Source: Caulobacter sp. (GTDB lineage Bacteria > Pseudomonadota > Alphaproteobacteria > Caulobacterales > Caulobacteraceae). Taken from it: a stretch of DNA of 64,000 nucleotides. The DNA lies in contig JAUSMJ010000029.1 of the NCBI GenBank assembly GCA_030645575.1, positions 31,111 to 95,110 on the forward strand, given 5' to 3'. The notes under the pieces are model-generated. The model was not told where the DNA came from. It saw only the letters and a program-made list of their open reading frames with translations, and made no database searches. Both the position numbers and the translations under genes were made by a program. Every line of letters starts with the position of its first letter. Positions within the stretch are counted from its first letter, which is position 1. This document shows positions 55,252 through 64,000 of the stretch, piece by piece.

Positions 55252-56445
55252 TCAGTGGAAGACTGGACGTTGTGAAACCGCTTCGGCCGCAACCCGGCGA
55301 GCGCTCGCATCGACCATCATCGCGCCCTCGAGAGCGCCGTCCCCCACGCTGGCGGCCAGATCCCCCACACCGTTCATGCGGTCGAGGGTATCGGAAACCA
55401 GCGGGGCAATATCGAGAAAGCCGATCTTGCGGTCAAGGAAAGCCGCCACGGCGATCTCGTTGGCCGCGTTCATGGCGGCCGGCGCGCCGCCGCCGGCATT
55501 GAGCGCGGCGCGGGCGATGGCGATGGCCGGGAAGCGCGCCGCGTCGGGCGCCTCGAAGGTCAGCTGGCCCATCGCCGCCAGATCGAGCTTCGGCGCCGGC
55601 CACGGCAGTCGGTCGGGCCAGGCGAAGGCGCAGGCGATCGGGCTGCGCATGTCGGGCGGGCCCAGCTGGGCCAGGGTCGATCCGTCCTCGTACTCGACCA
55701 TGCTGTGGATCACCGATTGGGGATGAATGAGGACGTCGATGCGTTCGGCGGGCGTGGAGAAGAGGTAGGACGCCTCGATCATCTCCAGTCCCTTGTTCAT
55801 CATGGTCGCGGAATCGATCGAAATCTTGGCGCCCATGCTCCAGTTGGGGTGGGCCACGGCCTGTTCCGGCGTGGCCAGCGCCATCTGTTCGCGGCTCCAG
55901 GTGCGGAACGGGCCGCCGGAGGCCGTCAGGATCAGCCGCGCGACCCGGGTGATGCAGTCCGGTTGCAGCACCTGGAAGATCGCCGAATGTTCGGAGTCGA
56001 CCGGAATCACCTTGCCGCCGGCCAGCCGGGCCGTCTCCAGCAGGGCCGGGCCGGCGCAGACCAGGCTCTCCTTGTTGGCCAGGGCGATCACCGAGCCCAT
56101 GCGGGCGGCGGCCAGGGTCGGCGCCAGGCCTGCCGCGCCGACGATGGCCGACATGACCCAGTCGGCGCCCATGGCGGCGGCGTCCTGAACGGCCAGGGCC
56201 CCGCCGGCGCAGGCGATGCCGCTGCCGGTCAGCCGCTCGCGCAGTTCGCCGAGCAGCGATTCCTGCTCGATCACGGCGACCCGGGGCCGCCAGCGCAGGG
56301 CCTGTTGCGCCAGTTTCTCGACGTTGCGGCCGGCGGTCAGGGCGAGGATCTCGACCTCGCAGCCCGACTGGTCGAACAGGTCGAGGGTGGAGACCCCGAT
56401 CGAGCCGGTCGAGCCCAGGACGACGACGGTGCGAGCGGCGGTCAA
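55252..56445 (-). CDS. dxr: 1-deoxy-D-xylulose 5-phosphate reductoisomerase (TTG start overlapping the cdsA stop)
   Basis: [68 protein letters not shown]. Confidence 0.95.
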   Translation of the reverse strand: MTAARTVVVLGSTGSIGVSTLDLFDQSGCEVEILALTAGRNVEKLAQQALRWRPRVAVIEQESLLGELRERLTGSGIACAGGALAVQDAAAMGADWVMSAIVGAAGLAPTLAAARMGSVIALANKESLVCAGPALLETARLAGGKVIPVDSEHSAIFQVLQPDCITRVARLILTASGGPFRTWSREQMALATPEQAVAHPNWSMGAKISIDSATMMNKGLEMIEASYLFSTPAERIDVLIHPQSVIHSMVEYEDGSTLAQLGPPDMRSPIACAFAWPDRLPWPAPKLDLAAMGQLTFEAPDAARFPAIAIARAALNAGGGAPAAMNAANEIAVAAFLDRKIGFLDIAPLVSDTLDRMNGVGDLAASVGDGALEGAMMVDASARRVAAEAVSQRPVFH

Positions 56446-57299
56446 GCGGGCCAGCCCCAGTGATCGATCAGCCGCGCCCCGGCGATGACCACCGATGCGA
56501 ACATCAGGCCATCGACACGATCGAGCAGGCCGCCATGCCCCGGAATCAGGTCGCCCGAATCCTTCACGCCGAATCTTCGCTTCAAGGCAGACTCCCACAG
56601 ATCGCCCGCCATGGTGGCCAGGCCCCCGGCCAGACCGACCAGGGCGGCCGCGTGCCAGACAAGCGTGGCATCGGAAAAGGTCGCGACCATGACCGCGGCG
56701 ATCATCGCCCCGACCAGCCCGCCGAAGAAGCCCGACCAGGTCTTGTTGGGCGAGAACCGCGGCCACAGCTTGGGGCCCTTCAGCGCGCTGCCGACGAGGA
56801 AGGCGCAGATGTCGGCCGACCAGGTCACGGCGAACAGCATGGTCGCCCAGCTGCGGCCGTGTTCCTCGCCGCGCAGCCACAGCAGGGCGATGGCGCAGGG
56901 GGCGATGTAGATCACGCCATAGGCCGCGTCGGCGGGCCGCTCGGCCGTGCCGCGCGCCACCAGGGCCGACAGCGCCGCGCCGATCACGACCAGGGTCCAG
57001 GCCAGCGCCGGCTGGTGGAAATACATGGCGAAGACGCTGGCCAGCACCCCGACCGTCACGGCCGTGGCGATGCGGACCGGCGCGACGGGCGCGCTCATCA
57101 CGCCCCATTCGTTGGCCAGCAGGGCGACGCTGACGGAGACGAGCAGCAGCCAGGCCCAGCCCCCGAACCACAACGCCAGGATGACGGCGGGGATCAGCAC
57201 GCTGGCCGAGGCGATCCGTGTCCCCAGGTTGTTCCAGTCGAACCGTCTAGCCGGCGGCGAGGACGTCATCGGACGCGGCTCCGCCATAACGCCGTTCAC
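56442..57299 (-). CDS. cdsA: Phosphatidate cytidylyltransferase
   Basis: [59 protein letters not shown]. Confidence 0.95.
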   Translation of the reverse strand: MNGVMAEPRPMTSSPPARRFDWNNLGTRIASASVLIPAVILALWFGGWAWLLLVSVSVALLANEWGVMSAPVAPVRIATAVTVGVLASVFAMYFHQPALAWTLVVIGAALSALVARGTAERPADAAYGVIYIAPCAIALLWLRGEEHGRSWATMLFAVTWSADICAFLVGSALKGPKLWPRFSPNKTWSGFFGGLVGAMIAAVMVATFSDATLVWHAAALVGLAGGLATMAGDLWESALKRRFGVKDSGDLIPGHGGLLDRVDGLMFASVVIAGARLIDHWGWPA

Positions 57300-58020
57300 G
57301 GGCCCGGAATTCGGCGATCGCCGCCCTCAGATGGTCAGGCCCGTAGTCCGGCCAGTAGACGTCCTGGAACACCAGCTCGGCATAGGCGCATTCCCAGAGC
57401 AGGAAGTTGGACAGACGCCGCTCGCCGCTGGTCCGCACGATCAGATCCGGCGCCGGGGTGTCGGCCGTCGACAGCCGTTGTTCGAACATGGCCTCGTCCA
57501 GGTCGGCCGCGCGGGCCCTGCCCTGCTCGACGTCCTCGGCGAAGCGCCGGGCCGCGTCGGTGATGTCGGCCCGACCGCCGTAGTTGAACGCCACCTGCAG
57601 CAGGAAGCGGGTATTGTGCGCCGTGCGGGCCTCGGCCCTGTCGATCACGGCGAGAATGTCCGGTTTGAGGCCCGTGCGGCGGCCGATCACGCGCACCTTG
57701 ACGCCCTCGCGCACCAGGCGTTCGAGGTCGCTCTCCACATAGGCCTTCAGCAGGCTCATCAGCTCCGACACCTCGGCCATCGGCCGACGCCAGTTCTCCG
57801 TGGAAAAGCCGAATACAGTCAGCGTATCGACGCCGAGACCGGAGGCGGCCTCGACCGTGCGTTTGAGGGCCTTCACGCCCTCCCGGTGACCGAAAGTGCG
57901 TGGCAGACCGCGTTGTTTGGCCCAGCGCCCGTTGCCATCCATGATGATGGCGACATGCAGCGGCCCGTCCGTCGGCGTCATCGCCACTCCCTCATGCCCG
58001 TCGCGCGCCATCCCCCGCAA
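57247..58020 (-). CDS. uppS: Isoprenyl (undecaprenyl diphosphate) synthase
   Basis: HVAIIMDGNGRWAKQRGLPRTFGHREGVKALKRTVEAA; LIVRTSGERRLSNFLLWECAYAELVF. Confidence 0.96.
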   Translation of the reverse strand: MRGMARDGHEGVAMTPTDGPLHVAIIMDGNGRWAKQRGLPRTFGHREGVKALKRTVEAASGLGVDTLTVFGFSTENWRRPMAEVSELMSLLKAYVESDLERLVREGVKVRVIGRRTGLKPDILAVIDRAEARTAHNTRFLLQVAFNYGGRADITDAARRFAEDVEQGRARAADLDEAMFEQRLSTADTPAPDLIVRTSGERRLSNFLLWECAYAELVFQDVYWPDYGPDHLRAAIAEFRARERRYGGAASDDVLAAG

Positions 58021-58030
58021 GACGTATCGC

Positions 58031-58597
58031 CTAAACCTGCATGATCTCTTGTTCTTTGGTTTTCAAGGTCTCGTCGACCCGCTTGACGGCCTCGTCGGTC
58101 ATCTTCTGAACCTCGCCATCCATGCGGCGATGCTCGTCCTGGGTGATGACCGCGTCCTTCTCGGCCTTCCTCAGGTCGTCCATGGCCTCGCGGCGCACAT
58201 TGCGCACGGCGATCTTCTGCTGTTCGGCGTATTTGCCGGCGATCTTGACCAGATCCTTGCGCCGCTCTTCGGTCAGCGGCGGCACCGGAATGCGCAGATT
58301 CTGCCCCTCGACCACGGGGTTGAACCCCAGGCCGGAGTTGCGGATCGCCTTCTCGACGGAGACCACCAGGCCCCGGTCCCAGACGCTGACGCTGATCGAG
58401 CGCGGCTCGGGCACGCTGACCGAGCCGACCTGGTTCAGCGGCACGGTGTTGCCGTAGGCCTCGACATGCACCTGGTCGAGCAGGCCAGCCGAGGCGCGCC
58501 CCGTGCGCAGGCTGGCGAACTCGTCCTTCAGCGCGGAGACGGCCTTGTCCATGCGGCCCTTGTAGGCGCTCAGCACGGGTTTTTCGGTCGCGGCCAT
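58031..58597 (-). CDS. frr: Ribosome recycling factor
   Basis: 188 aa; MDKAVSALKDEFASLRTGRASAGLLDQVHVEAYGN. Confidence 0.97.
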   Translation of the reverse strand: MAATEKPVLSAYKGRMDKAVSALKDEFASLRTGRASAGLLDQVHVEAYGNTVPLNQVGSVSVPEPRSISVSVWDRGLVVSVEKAIRNSGLGFNPVVEGQNLRIPVPPLTEERRKDLVKIAGKYAEQQKIAVRNVRREAMDDLRKAEKDAVITQDEHRRMDGEVQKMTDEAVKRVDETLKTKEQEIMQV

Positions 58598-58617
58598 GTG
58601 CAGGCTCCTTCTTCTTC

Positions 58618-59340
58618 CTATGCAGCCCCGGAGATGACGGTGTGAACGCCCTCGCCGCGCAGCACCTTCATCAGATTACCCCGTTCGCGGATCGAAAAGA
58701 CCACGATGGGAATGCCGTTCTCGCGCATCAGGCTGATCGCCGAGGCGTCCATGACCTTCAGGTCCTTGGCCAGCACGTCGTGATAGGTCAGCCGATCGAA
58801 CCGCTGGGCGGTCTTGTCCTTCTTCGGGTCGGCCGTATAGACGCCGTCCACGCTGGTGCCCTTGAACAGGGCGTCGCACTTCATTTCCGCCGCGCGCAGG
58901 GCCGCGCCGCTGTCGGTGGTGAAGAACGGGTTGCCGGTGCCGGCGGCGAAGATCACCACCCGGCCCTTTTCCAGATGCCGTTCGGCGCGGCGGCGGATCA
59001 GCGGCTCGCAGACGGTCGGCATCGGGATGGCGGACTGCACCCGCGTCGAGACGCCGATGCGCTCAAGCGCGTCCTGCATGGCCAGGGCGTTCATCACCGT
59101 GGCCAGCATGCCCATATAGTCGGCGCTGGCCCGCTCCATGCCCTTGGCCGCGCCGGCCAGGCCGCGGAAGATGTTGCCGCCGCCGATGACCAGGCACAGC
59201 TCGATACCGCTGTCGGCGACCTGCTTGATATCGCGCGCCACGGCCTCGACCGTGCCCATGTCGATGCCGAAGGCGGAATCGCCCATCAGCACCTCGCCGG
59301 AGACCTTCACCAGGATGCGTTTGTAGGTCTTGGTCGGCAT
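58618..59340 (-). CDS. pyrH: UMP kinase
   Basis: [78 protein letters not shown]. Confidence 0.97.
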   Translation of the reverse strand: MPTKTYKRILVKVSGEVLMGDSAFGIDMGTVEAVARDIKQVADSGIELCLVIGGGNIFRGLAGAAKGMERASADYMGMLATVMNALAMQDALERIGVSTRVQSAIPMPTVCEPLIRRRAERHLEKGRVVIFAAGTGNPFFTTDSGAALRAAEMKCDALFKGTSVDGVYTADPKKDKTAQRFDRLTYHDVLAKDLKVMDASAISLMRENGIPIVVFSIRERGNLMKVLRGEGVHTVISGAA

Positions 59341-59386
59341 GGGGGTCCGGCGGTTCGCGAGTCAGGTCGGGTGGAACATAGACCAA

Positions 59387-59416
59387 GGGCGCCCCCGACG
59401 TCAGCCGGGAGCGCCC
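59387..59416 (-). terminator. Hairpin downstream of tsf
   Basis: gggcgcccccgacgtcagccgggagcgccc. Confidence 0.45.
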
Positions 59417-59439
59417 TCTTCAGGTCTTCGGTCGGCGGA

Positions 59440-60378
59440 TCAGTTCCCGCCGGTCATCGAGGCGACTTCGGCGGCGAAGTCGCTGACTTCCTTCTCGACG
59501 CCCTCGCCCAGGGCCAGGCGCACGAAACCGACCACCTTGATCGGCGCGCCGAGCGCCTTGCCGGTGGCTTCGACCAGCTGCTCGATGGTCTGGTCCGGGT
59601 TCATGACGAAGGCCTGCTTCAGCAGCACGACTTCCTCGTAGAACTTGCGAATCCGGCCCTCGACCATCTTCTCGACCACCGACTCGGGCTTGCCCGAGGC
59701 CAGGGCCTGTTCGGTGAAGACAGCGCGTTCGCGCTCGACGTTGGCCTGGTCCAGATCGTCGGTCGACAGCGACATCGGGTTGGTCGCGGCCACGTGCATG
59801 GCGATCTTGCGGCCCAGCTCCTGCAGCGCGGCCTGGTCGCCCGCGCCTTCCAGCGCGACGAGCACGCCGATCTTGCCGAGATCCGGCGCCACGGCGTTGT
59901 GCACATAGGCGCCGATCGCGCCGGGCGAGACCGCGAAGCTGGCCGAGCGGCGCACCATCATGTTCTCGCCGATGGTGGCGATCAGCTGGGTGACCATGTC
60001 GCCGATGACCTCGCCGTCGGCCGTGGTGGCCGCGATGATGTCCTCGACGCCGCCGGCGACGTCGAGCGCCGCCAGGGCGGTCTTGCGCGCGGCGGTCTGG
60101 AACAGCTCGTTGCGGGCGACGAAGTCGGTCTCGGCGTTCAGCTCGATGACCGCGGCGGTCATGCCCGCGCCGTCCTTGCGGCTGGCGATGGCGATCAGGC
60201 CCTCGGCCGCGGCGCGGTCGGCCTTCTTGGCGGCCTTGCTGAGGCCCTTGGCGCGCAGCCAGTCGATCGACGCGTCCATGTCGCCGTCGTTTTCGACGAG
60301 GGCGCGCTTGCAGTCCATCATGCCAACGCCGGTCTTTTCGCGCAGGTCCTTGACCAGCGCCGCGGTGATTTCCGCCAT
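59440..60378 (-). CDS. tsf: Translation elongation factor Ts
   Basis: [45 protein letters not shown]. Confidence 0.98.
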   Translation of the reverse strand: MAEITAALVKDLREKTGVGMMDCKRALVENDGDMDASIDWLRAKGLSKAAKKADRAAAEGLIAIASRKDGAGMTAAVIELNAETDFVARNELFQTAARKTALAALDVAGGVEDIIAATTADGEVIGDMVTQLIATIGENMMVRRSASFAVSPGAIGAYVHNAVAPDLGKIGVLVALEGAGDQAALQELGRKIAMHVAATNPMSLSTDDLDQANVERERAVFTEQALASGKPESVVEKMVEGRIRKFYEEVVLLKQAFVMNPDQTIEQLVEATGKALGAPIKVVGFVRLALGEGVEKEVSDFAAEVASMTGGN

Positions 60379-60477
60379 ATCATGTCCTCCTGAGTTGGGA
60401 CTTATAGGGGTGCGGCCCGGCCTTACGGCCGGGCTGCGAAGGGTGTGTGAAGCTCAAGGTTCCCTTGCGGGGAACGA

Positions 60478-61374
60478 TCAGCTGGCGGCGGGCTCTTCCG
60501 AAACGGCTTCAACGGCCGCTTCGGCCGCCACGGGGGCTTCGGCCGGGGCGGCTTCCGGGGCCGCGACGGCCTCCGGTTCAGCGGCGGCGGGGGCGGCGAC
60601 GGGAGCGGGCTCCGGCGTAAGCTCTCGGGCCAGCGTGGGCTCGACGGGGGCTTCCGAGGCGCCGATATCGACGCCGCTGGCCACCACGCCGGCTGCCATG
60701 CCGTCGAGCACGGCGTCGGCGATCAGGTCGCAGTACAGCTGGATGGCGCGGGCGGCGTCATCGTTGCCCGGGATCGGATAGGTGATGCCGTCAGGGTCGC
60801 AGTTGGTGTCCAGGATCGCGATGACCGGGATGTTCAGCTTGCGGGCCTCGAGGATGGCGATCGCTTCCTTGTTGGTGTCGATCACGAACATGATGTCGGG
60901 GATGCCGCCCATGTTCTTGATGCCGCCCAGGCTCAGCTCGAGCTTGTCGCGCTCGCGCGTCAGCTGCAGCAGCTCCTTCTTGGTGCGGCCGCCGCCGTCG
61001 CCGTCGAGCACGCCTTCCAGCTCGCGCAGGCGCGAGATCGAACCGGAGATGGTCCGCCAGTTGGTCAGGGTGCCGCCGAGCCAGCGGTGGTTGACGTAGT
61101 ACTGGGCGCAGCGCTTGGCGGCCGTGGCCACCGGATCGGACGCCTGGCGCTTGGTGCCGACGAACAGCACCCGGCCGCCGGCGGCCGCGACTTCGCGGAC
61201 CTTGACGAGGGCCTGGTGCAGCAGCGGGATCGACTGCGACAGATCGATGATGTGGATGTTCGAGCGCGAGCCGAAGATGTAGCGGTCCATCTTCGGGTTC
61301 CAGCGGTGCGTCTGGTGACCGAAGTGGGCGCCCGCTTCAAGCAGCTGGCGCATGGAGAACTCGGGGAGAGCCAT
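60478..61374 (-). CDS. rpsB: 30S ribosomal protein S2 with Ala/Pro/Glu-rich C-terminal extension
   Basis: [52 protein letters not shown]; tail [44 protein letters not shown]. Confidence 0.97.
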   Translation of the reverse strand: MALPEFSMRQLLEAGAHFGHQTHRWNPKMDRYIFGSRSNIHIIDLSQSIPLLHQALVKVREVAAAGGRVLFVGTKRQASDPVATAAKRCAQYYVNHRWLGGTLTNWRTISGSISRLRELEGVLDGDGGGRTKKELLQLTRERDKLELSLGGIKNMGGIPDIMFVIDTNKEAIAILEARKLNIPVIAILDTNCDPDGITYPIPGNDDAARAIQLYCDLIADAVLDGMAAGVVASGVDIGASEAPVEPTLARELTPEPAPVAAPAAAEPEAVAAPEAAPAEAPVAAEAAVEAVSEEPAAS

Positions 61375-61629
61375 GTGGTCTTGTCCTTTTTCCGGTTATC
61401 GCCTCCGCGGACAAACCCCTGGAAACTCCAGGGACCGGAACGGACTGAGCGGGATGTCTCCCCACCCGGCCCGAACGTCCACGTGCGTGATGAGGCGCGC
61501 ATGTAGGGGATGGGAGGCGGAAATGCAAGCGGGGGCGAGGTTCGGGCCCGCCTTATCCCCCTTCGCCGGGGAAACGGGACTTGGGATCTCCGGATGCTGA
61601 TACACCCTGAAGACCTTGATGGAATTGGA

Positions 61630-61720
61630 GCTCTGTCGACGGCCTTGGTCAAGGACGGCCCCTGCGGGGCCGCCGCTCCGCGGCCGCGAAGCGGTCCTTG
61701 AGCAAGGCCGTCGACAGAGC
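61630..61720. repeat. Long inverted repeat / hairpin upstream of rpsB
   Basis: gctctgtcgacggccttggtcaaggac ... gtccttgagcaaggccgtcgacagagc. Confidence 0.9.
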
Positions 61721-61782
61721 AAAACTGGCCGTCAAGACATCAGGAGCGGTACGCCTTGGCGATGATTCATTGCCAACAACAG

Positions 61783-62460
61783 CTAAGTCCAACCGTGCTT
61801 GTGAAGGCGTTGCGAACGATCCGGCTTCGTGACCTTCACATTGCCCGCCATATCAGCGAACGCGCCCTTCACCACAAACAGCGGGCGGCGTGAGCAGTAT
61901 ATTTTGTTTCCGCGCGCCTGTTCCCGCCAATCCTGCAAGTCGAGTAACACGCCATCCACGAAGGCCTCCTCGAAGAACGGCCATACTTTGGCGCTCGGAT
62001 GGACCAAGGACGCCTCAAGTTGTCGACTTTCACGAATCGCCATCGCGACCGAGGAGGCACCCAGCATTTTATCCGCCAGAATCGCGCCTACGAGCCGCCC
62101 AACCAGCATCTCATTGTAGGCCTCTCCCATATCTGGGCTTCGCCGATACATCGCGCGATAACCGCCCCGACCGTTGAAGAGCTGATTGAAGAGTTCCGCG
62201 TTCTCGATCCCAATCAGAAGACATGCACGGCGGTACTCAACCTCGCGGCAGTCATCCATCGGCTCGTCGTAGAACGCCACGGCGCGGTGTTTCGTCTGAG
62301 CATGTAGAGCATTCACTGACGCCTCAACCAGTGCATCCGCCAACGCCTGCGGGCGGACATCGGCGCCGATCTGTCTAGCAACATCACGAGCGCGAGGACT
62401 TTCGAAGTGAGTCACGGTGGGCCAATCCACGGCCTGAATTGCCTCAAAGTCGGAAGACAT
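61783..62460 (-). CDS. Hypothetical protein, no recognised family
   Basis: 225 aa ORF with start and stop; codon usage visibly less GC-rich than neighbours; no family recognised by eye. Confidence 0.7.
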   Translation of the reverse strand: MSSDFEAIQAVDWPTVTHFESPRARDVARQIGADVRPQALADALVEASVNALHAQTKHRAVAFYDEPMDDCREVEYRRACLLIGIENAELFNQLFNGRGGYRAMYRRSPDMGEAYNEMLVGRLVGAILADKMLGASSVAMAIRESRQLEASLVHPSAKVWPFFEEAFVDGVLLDLQDWREQARGNKIYCSRRPLFVVKGAFADMAGNVKVTKPDRSQRLHKHGWT

Positions 62461-62477
62461 CTGCCATTCCCGCCCCC

Positions 62478-64000
62478 CTACACATCCTCCAGATACGCCA
62501 CCCCCGGCGCCGTCTTCAGCGCACCTCGCAGCGACGCGTCGAGGGTGTAGAACCCCGGCAGCTTGACCTCGACCTCGCGGCCGGCGCCCAGGCCGGCGAC
62601 GAGGACCACCTCCCCGCCCCGCTGGGTGGCGGCGACGGACAGGCGTTTCTTCAGCGCCTCGATCTCCATCGACTGGGGCGAGACGTGCACGCGCAGGCTG
62701 GCGGCGAGCGACTCGATGGCCTTGTCGATCGGTTCGGCGTCGTCGCCGAAGAAACGCACCTCGCCGTCGCGCGACTTGGCGCGGACCTTGATGGCCACGG
62801 CCTTGCCCGGCTCGAGGATGTCGCGGCAGCGTTTCAGCGCCTCGGGCGGAAACAGCACCTCGTATTCGCCGGTCGGGTCGGACAGGGAGACGAACGCGAA
62901 CCGTTCGCCGCTCTGCTGGGTGCGTTCCTGGCGGCGGCGGACCATGCCGGCCATGCGGAAGGCCTCGGTCCCGGCCTCGGCCTGGACGATGGCGTCGCTG
63001 AGCATGGTCGTGCGTCGGCGGCGCAGCACCTCGATCATGTCCTCCAGCGGATGGCCGGTCAGGTAGAAGCCGACCGCGGCCAGCTCCTCGTCGAGCCGGC
63101 GGATCTGGTCCCAGGGCTCGGTGCGCGGCAGGCGCGGCCGGGCCGCGTCCGGCTGTTCGCCACCGAACAGGCTGACCTGGGCCGACGCCCGGTCGGCGGC
63201 CAGGCTCTGGCCGTGGGCCATGAGGACGTCCGCCGCTTCAACGATCTGGGCCCGGTTGGGGTGAATGCTGTCGAAGGCGCCGGCCCGCGCGAGGCCCTCG
63301 AGGCCGCGCTTGTTGACCTGGCGCGGATCGACCCGCTCGATGAAGTCGAACAGATCGACGAACGGTCCGCCCTCCTTGCGGACGGCGACCACGTGCTCCA
63401 TCGCGGCGAAACCGACATTGCGCACAGCGCCCAGGGCATAGAGCACCTCGCCGTCCTCGACCTCGAAGTCGGCGCCCGAACGGTTGATGTCGGGCGGGCG
63501 TATCTTGATCTGGAACTTGCGCGCGTCCTGGTAGAACACCGCCAGCTTGTCGGTGTTGGAAAGGTCCAGGCTCATTGAGCCGGCGAAGAACTCGACCGGC
63601 GTGTTGGCCTTCAGCCAGGCCGTCTGGTAGGCGATCAGGGCGTAGGCCGCCGCGTGCGACTTGTTGAAGCCGTAACCGGCGAACTTCTCGACGTGTTCGA
63701 AGATGGCCCCGGCCTTGTCGCCATCGACGCCGCGTTCGATGGCCCCGGAGACGAACCGGGCCTTTTGCTGGTCCATCTCCTCCTTCTTCTTCTTGCCCAT
63801 CGCCCGGCGCAGCATGTCGGCCTCGCCGAGGCTGTAGCCGGCCAGGATCTGGGCGATGCGCATCACCTGTTCCTGGTAGACGATGACGCCGTAGGTCTCT
63901 TTCAGCACCTCCTCCAGCGAGGCGTGCATGGTGTCCATCGGCCGGCGGCCGAACTTGGTGTCGATGAACAGGTCGATGTTGTCCATCGGGCCCGGCCGGT
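62478..64000 (-). CDS. dnaE: DNA polymerase III alpha subunit, C-terminal part (5' end outside the window)
   Basis: [74 protein letters not shown]. Confidence 0.96.
   Translation of the reverse strand, partial: RPGPMDNIDLFIDTKFGRRPMDTMHASLEEVLKETYGVIVYQEQVMRIAQILAGYSLGEADMLRRAMGKKKKEEMDQQKARFVSGAIERGVDGDKAGAIFEHVEKFAGYGFNKSHAAAYALIAYQTAWLKANTPVEFFAGSMSLDLSNTDKLAVFYQDARKFQIKIRPPDINRSGADFEVEDGEVLYALGAVRNVGFAAMEHVVAVRKEGGPFVDLFDFIERVDPRQVNKRGLEGLARAGAFDSIHPNRAQIVEAADVLMAHGQSLAADRASAQVSLFGGEQPDAARPRLPRTEPWDQIRRLDEELAAVGFYLTGHPLEDMIEVLRRRRTTMLSDAIVQAEAGTEAFRMAGMVRRRQERTQQSGERFAFVSLSDPTGEYEVLFPPEALKRCRDILEPGKAVAIKVRAKSRDGEVRFFGDDAEPIDKAIESLAASLRVHVSPQSMEIEALKKRLSVAATQRGGEVVLVAGLGAGREVEVKLPGFYTLDASLRGALKTAPGVAYLEDV

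Overview
The window is a high-GC alphaproteobacterial chromosome segment. Gene order and protein sequences look like Caulobacteraceae (Caulobacter/Phenylobacterium-like); this is inferred by eye, with no search run. It is almost entirely housekeeping DNA. In window order: hflX(5' end)-hfq-D-amino acid transaminase-ntrX-ntrY-ntrC-ntrB-dusB; ispDF; fused MFS/spermidine synthase-like protein; cinA C-domain protein; COQ10/RatA-like protein; lipA; alpha/beta hydrolase lipoprotein; acyl-CoA synthetase; lpd-DUF3667-pdhC-GFA-pdhB-pdhA-ftsB-like; eno; enoyl-CoA hydratase; aspartic protease; rpmF; parE/parD; pyrG; secG; GNAT; tpiA; PpiD-like PPIase; trpE-trpG-trpD-trpC; lexA; comEC; gltX; gltA; YhiN-like flavoprotein; lpxB-lpxI-lpxA-fabZ-lpxD-skp-bamA-rseP-dxr-cdsA-uppS-frr-pyrH-tsf-rpsB; an orphan ORF; and dnaE (3' part). 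I found no CRISPR array, prophage, IS transposase, tRNA or rRNA. The unusual signals are: (1) enolase interrupted by two adjacent in-frame stop codons (TAG TAA) that replace exactly two codons with no frame change; (2) several families of intergenic palindromic repeats, some lying in frame inside the linkers of PdhB (E1-beta) and PdhC (E2), with sister copies in nearby intergenic DNA; (3) a pair of mirror-image long hairpins with 4-nt bulges between lpxD and skp, one supplying the skp stop codon; (4) other paired REP/BIME-like elements at gene 3' ends; (5) an unrecognised, apparently less GC-rich ORF between rpsB and dnaE.
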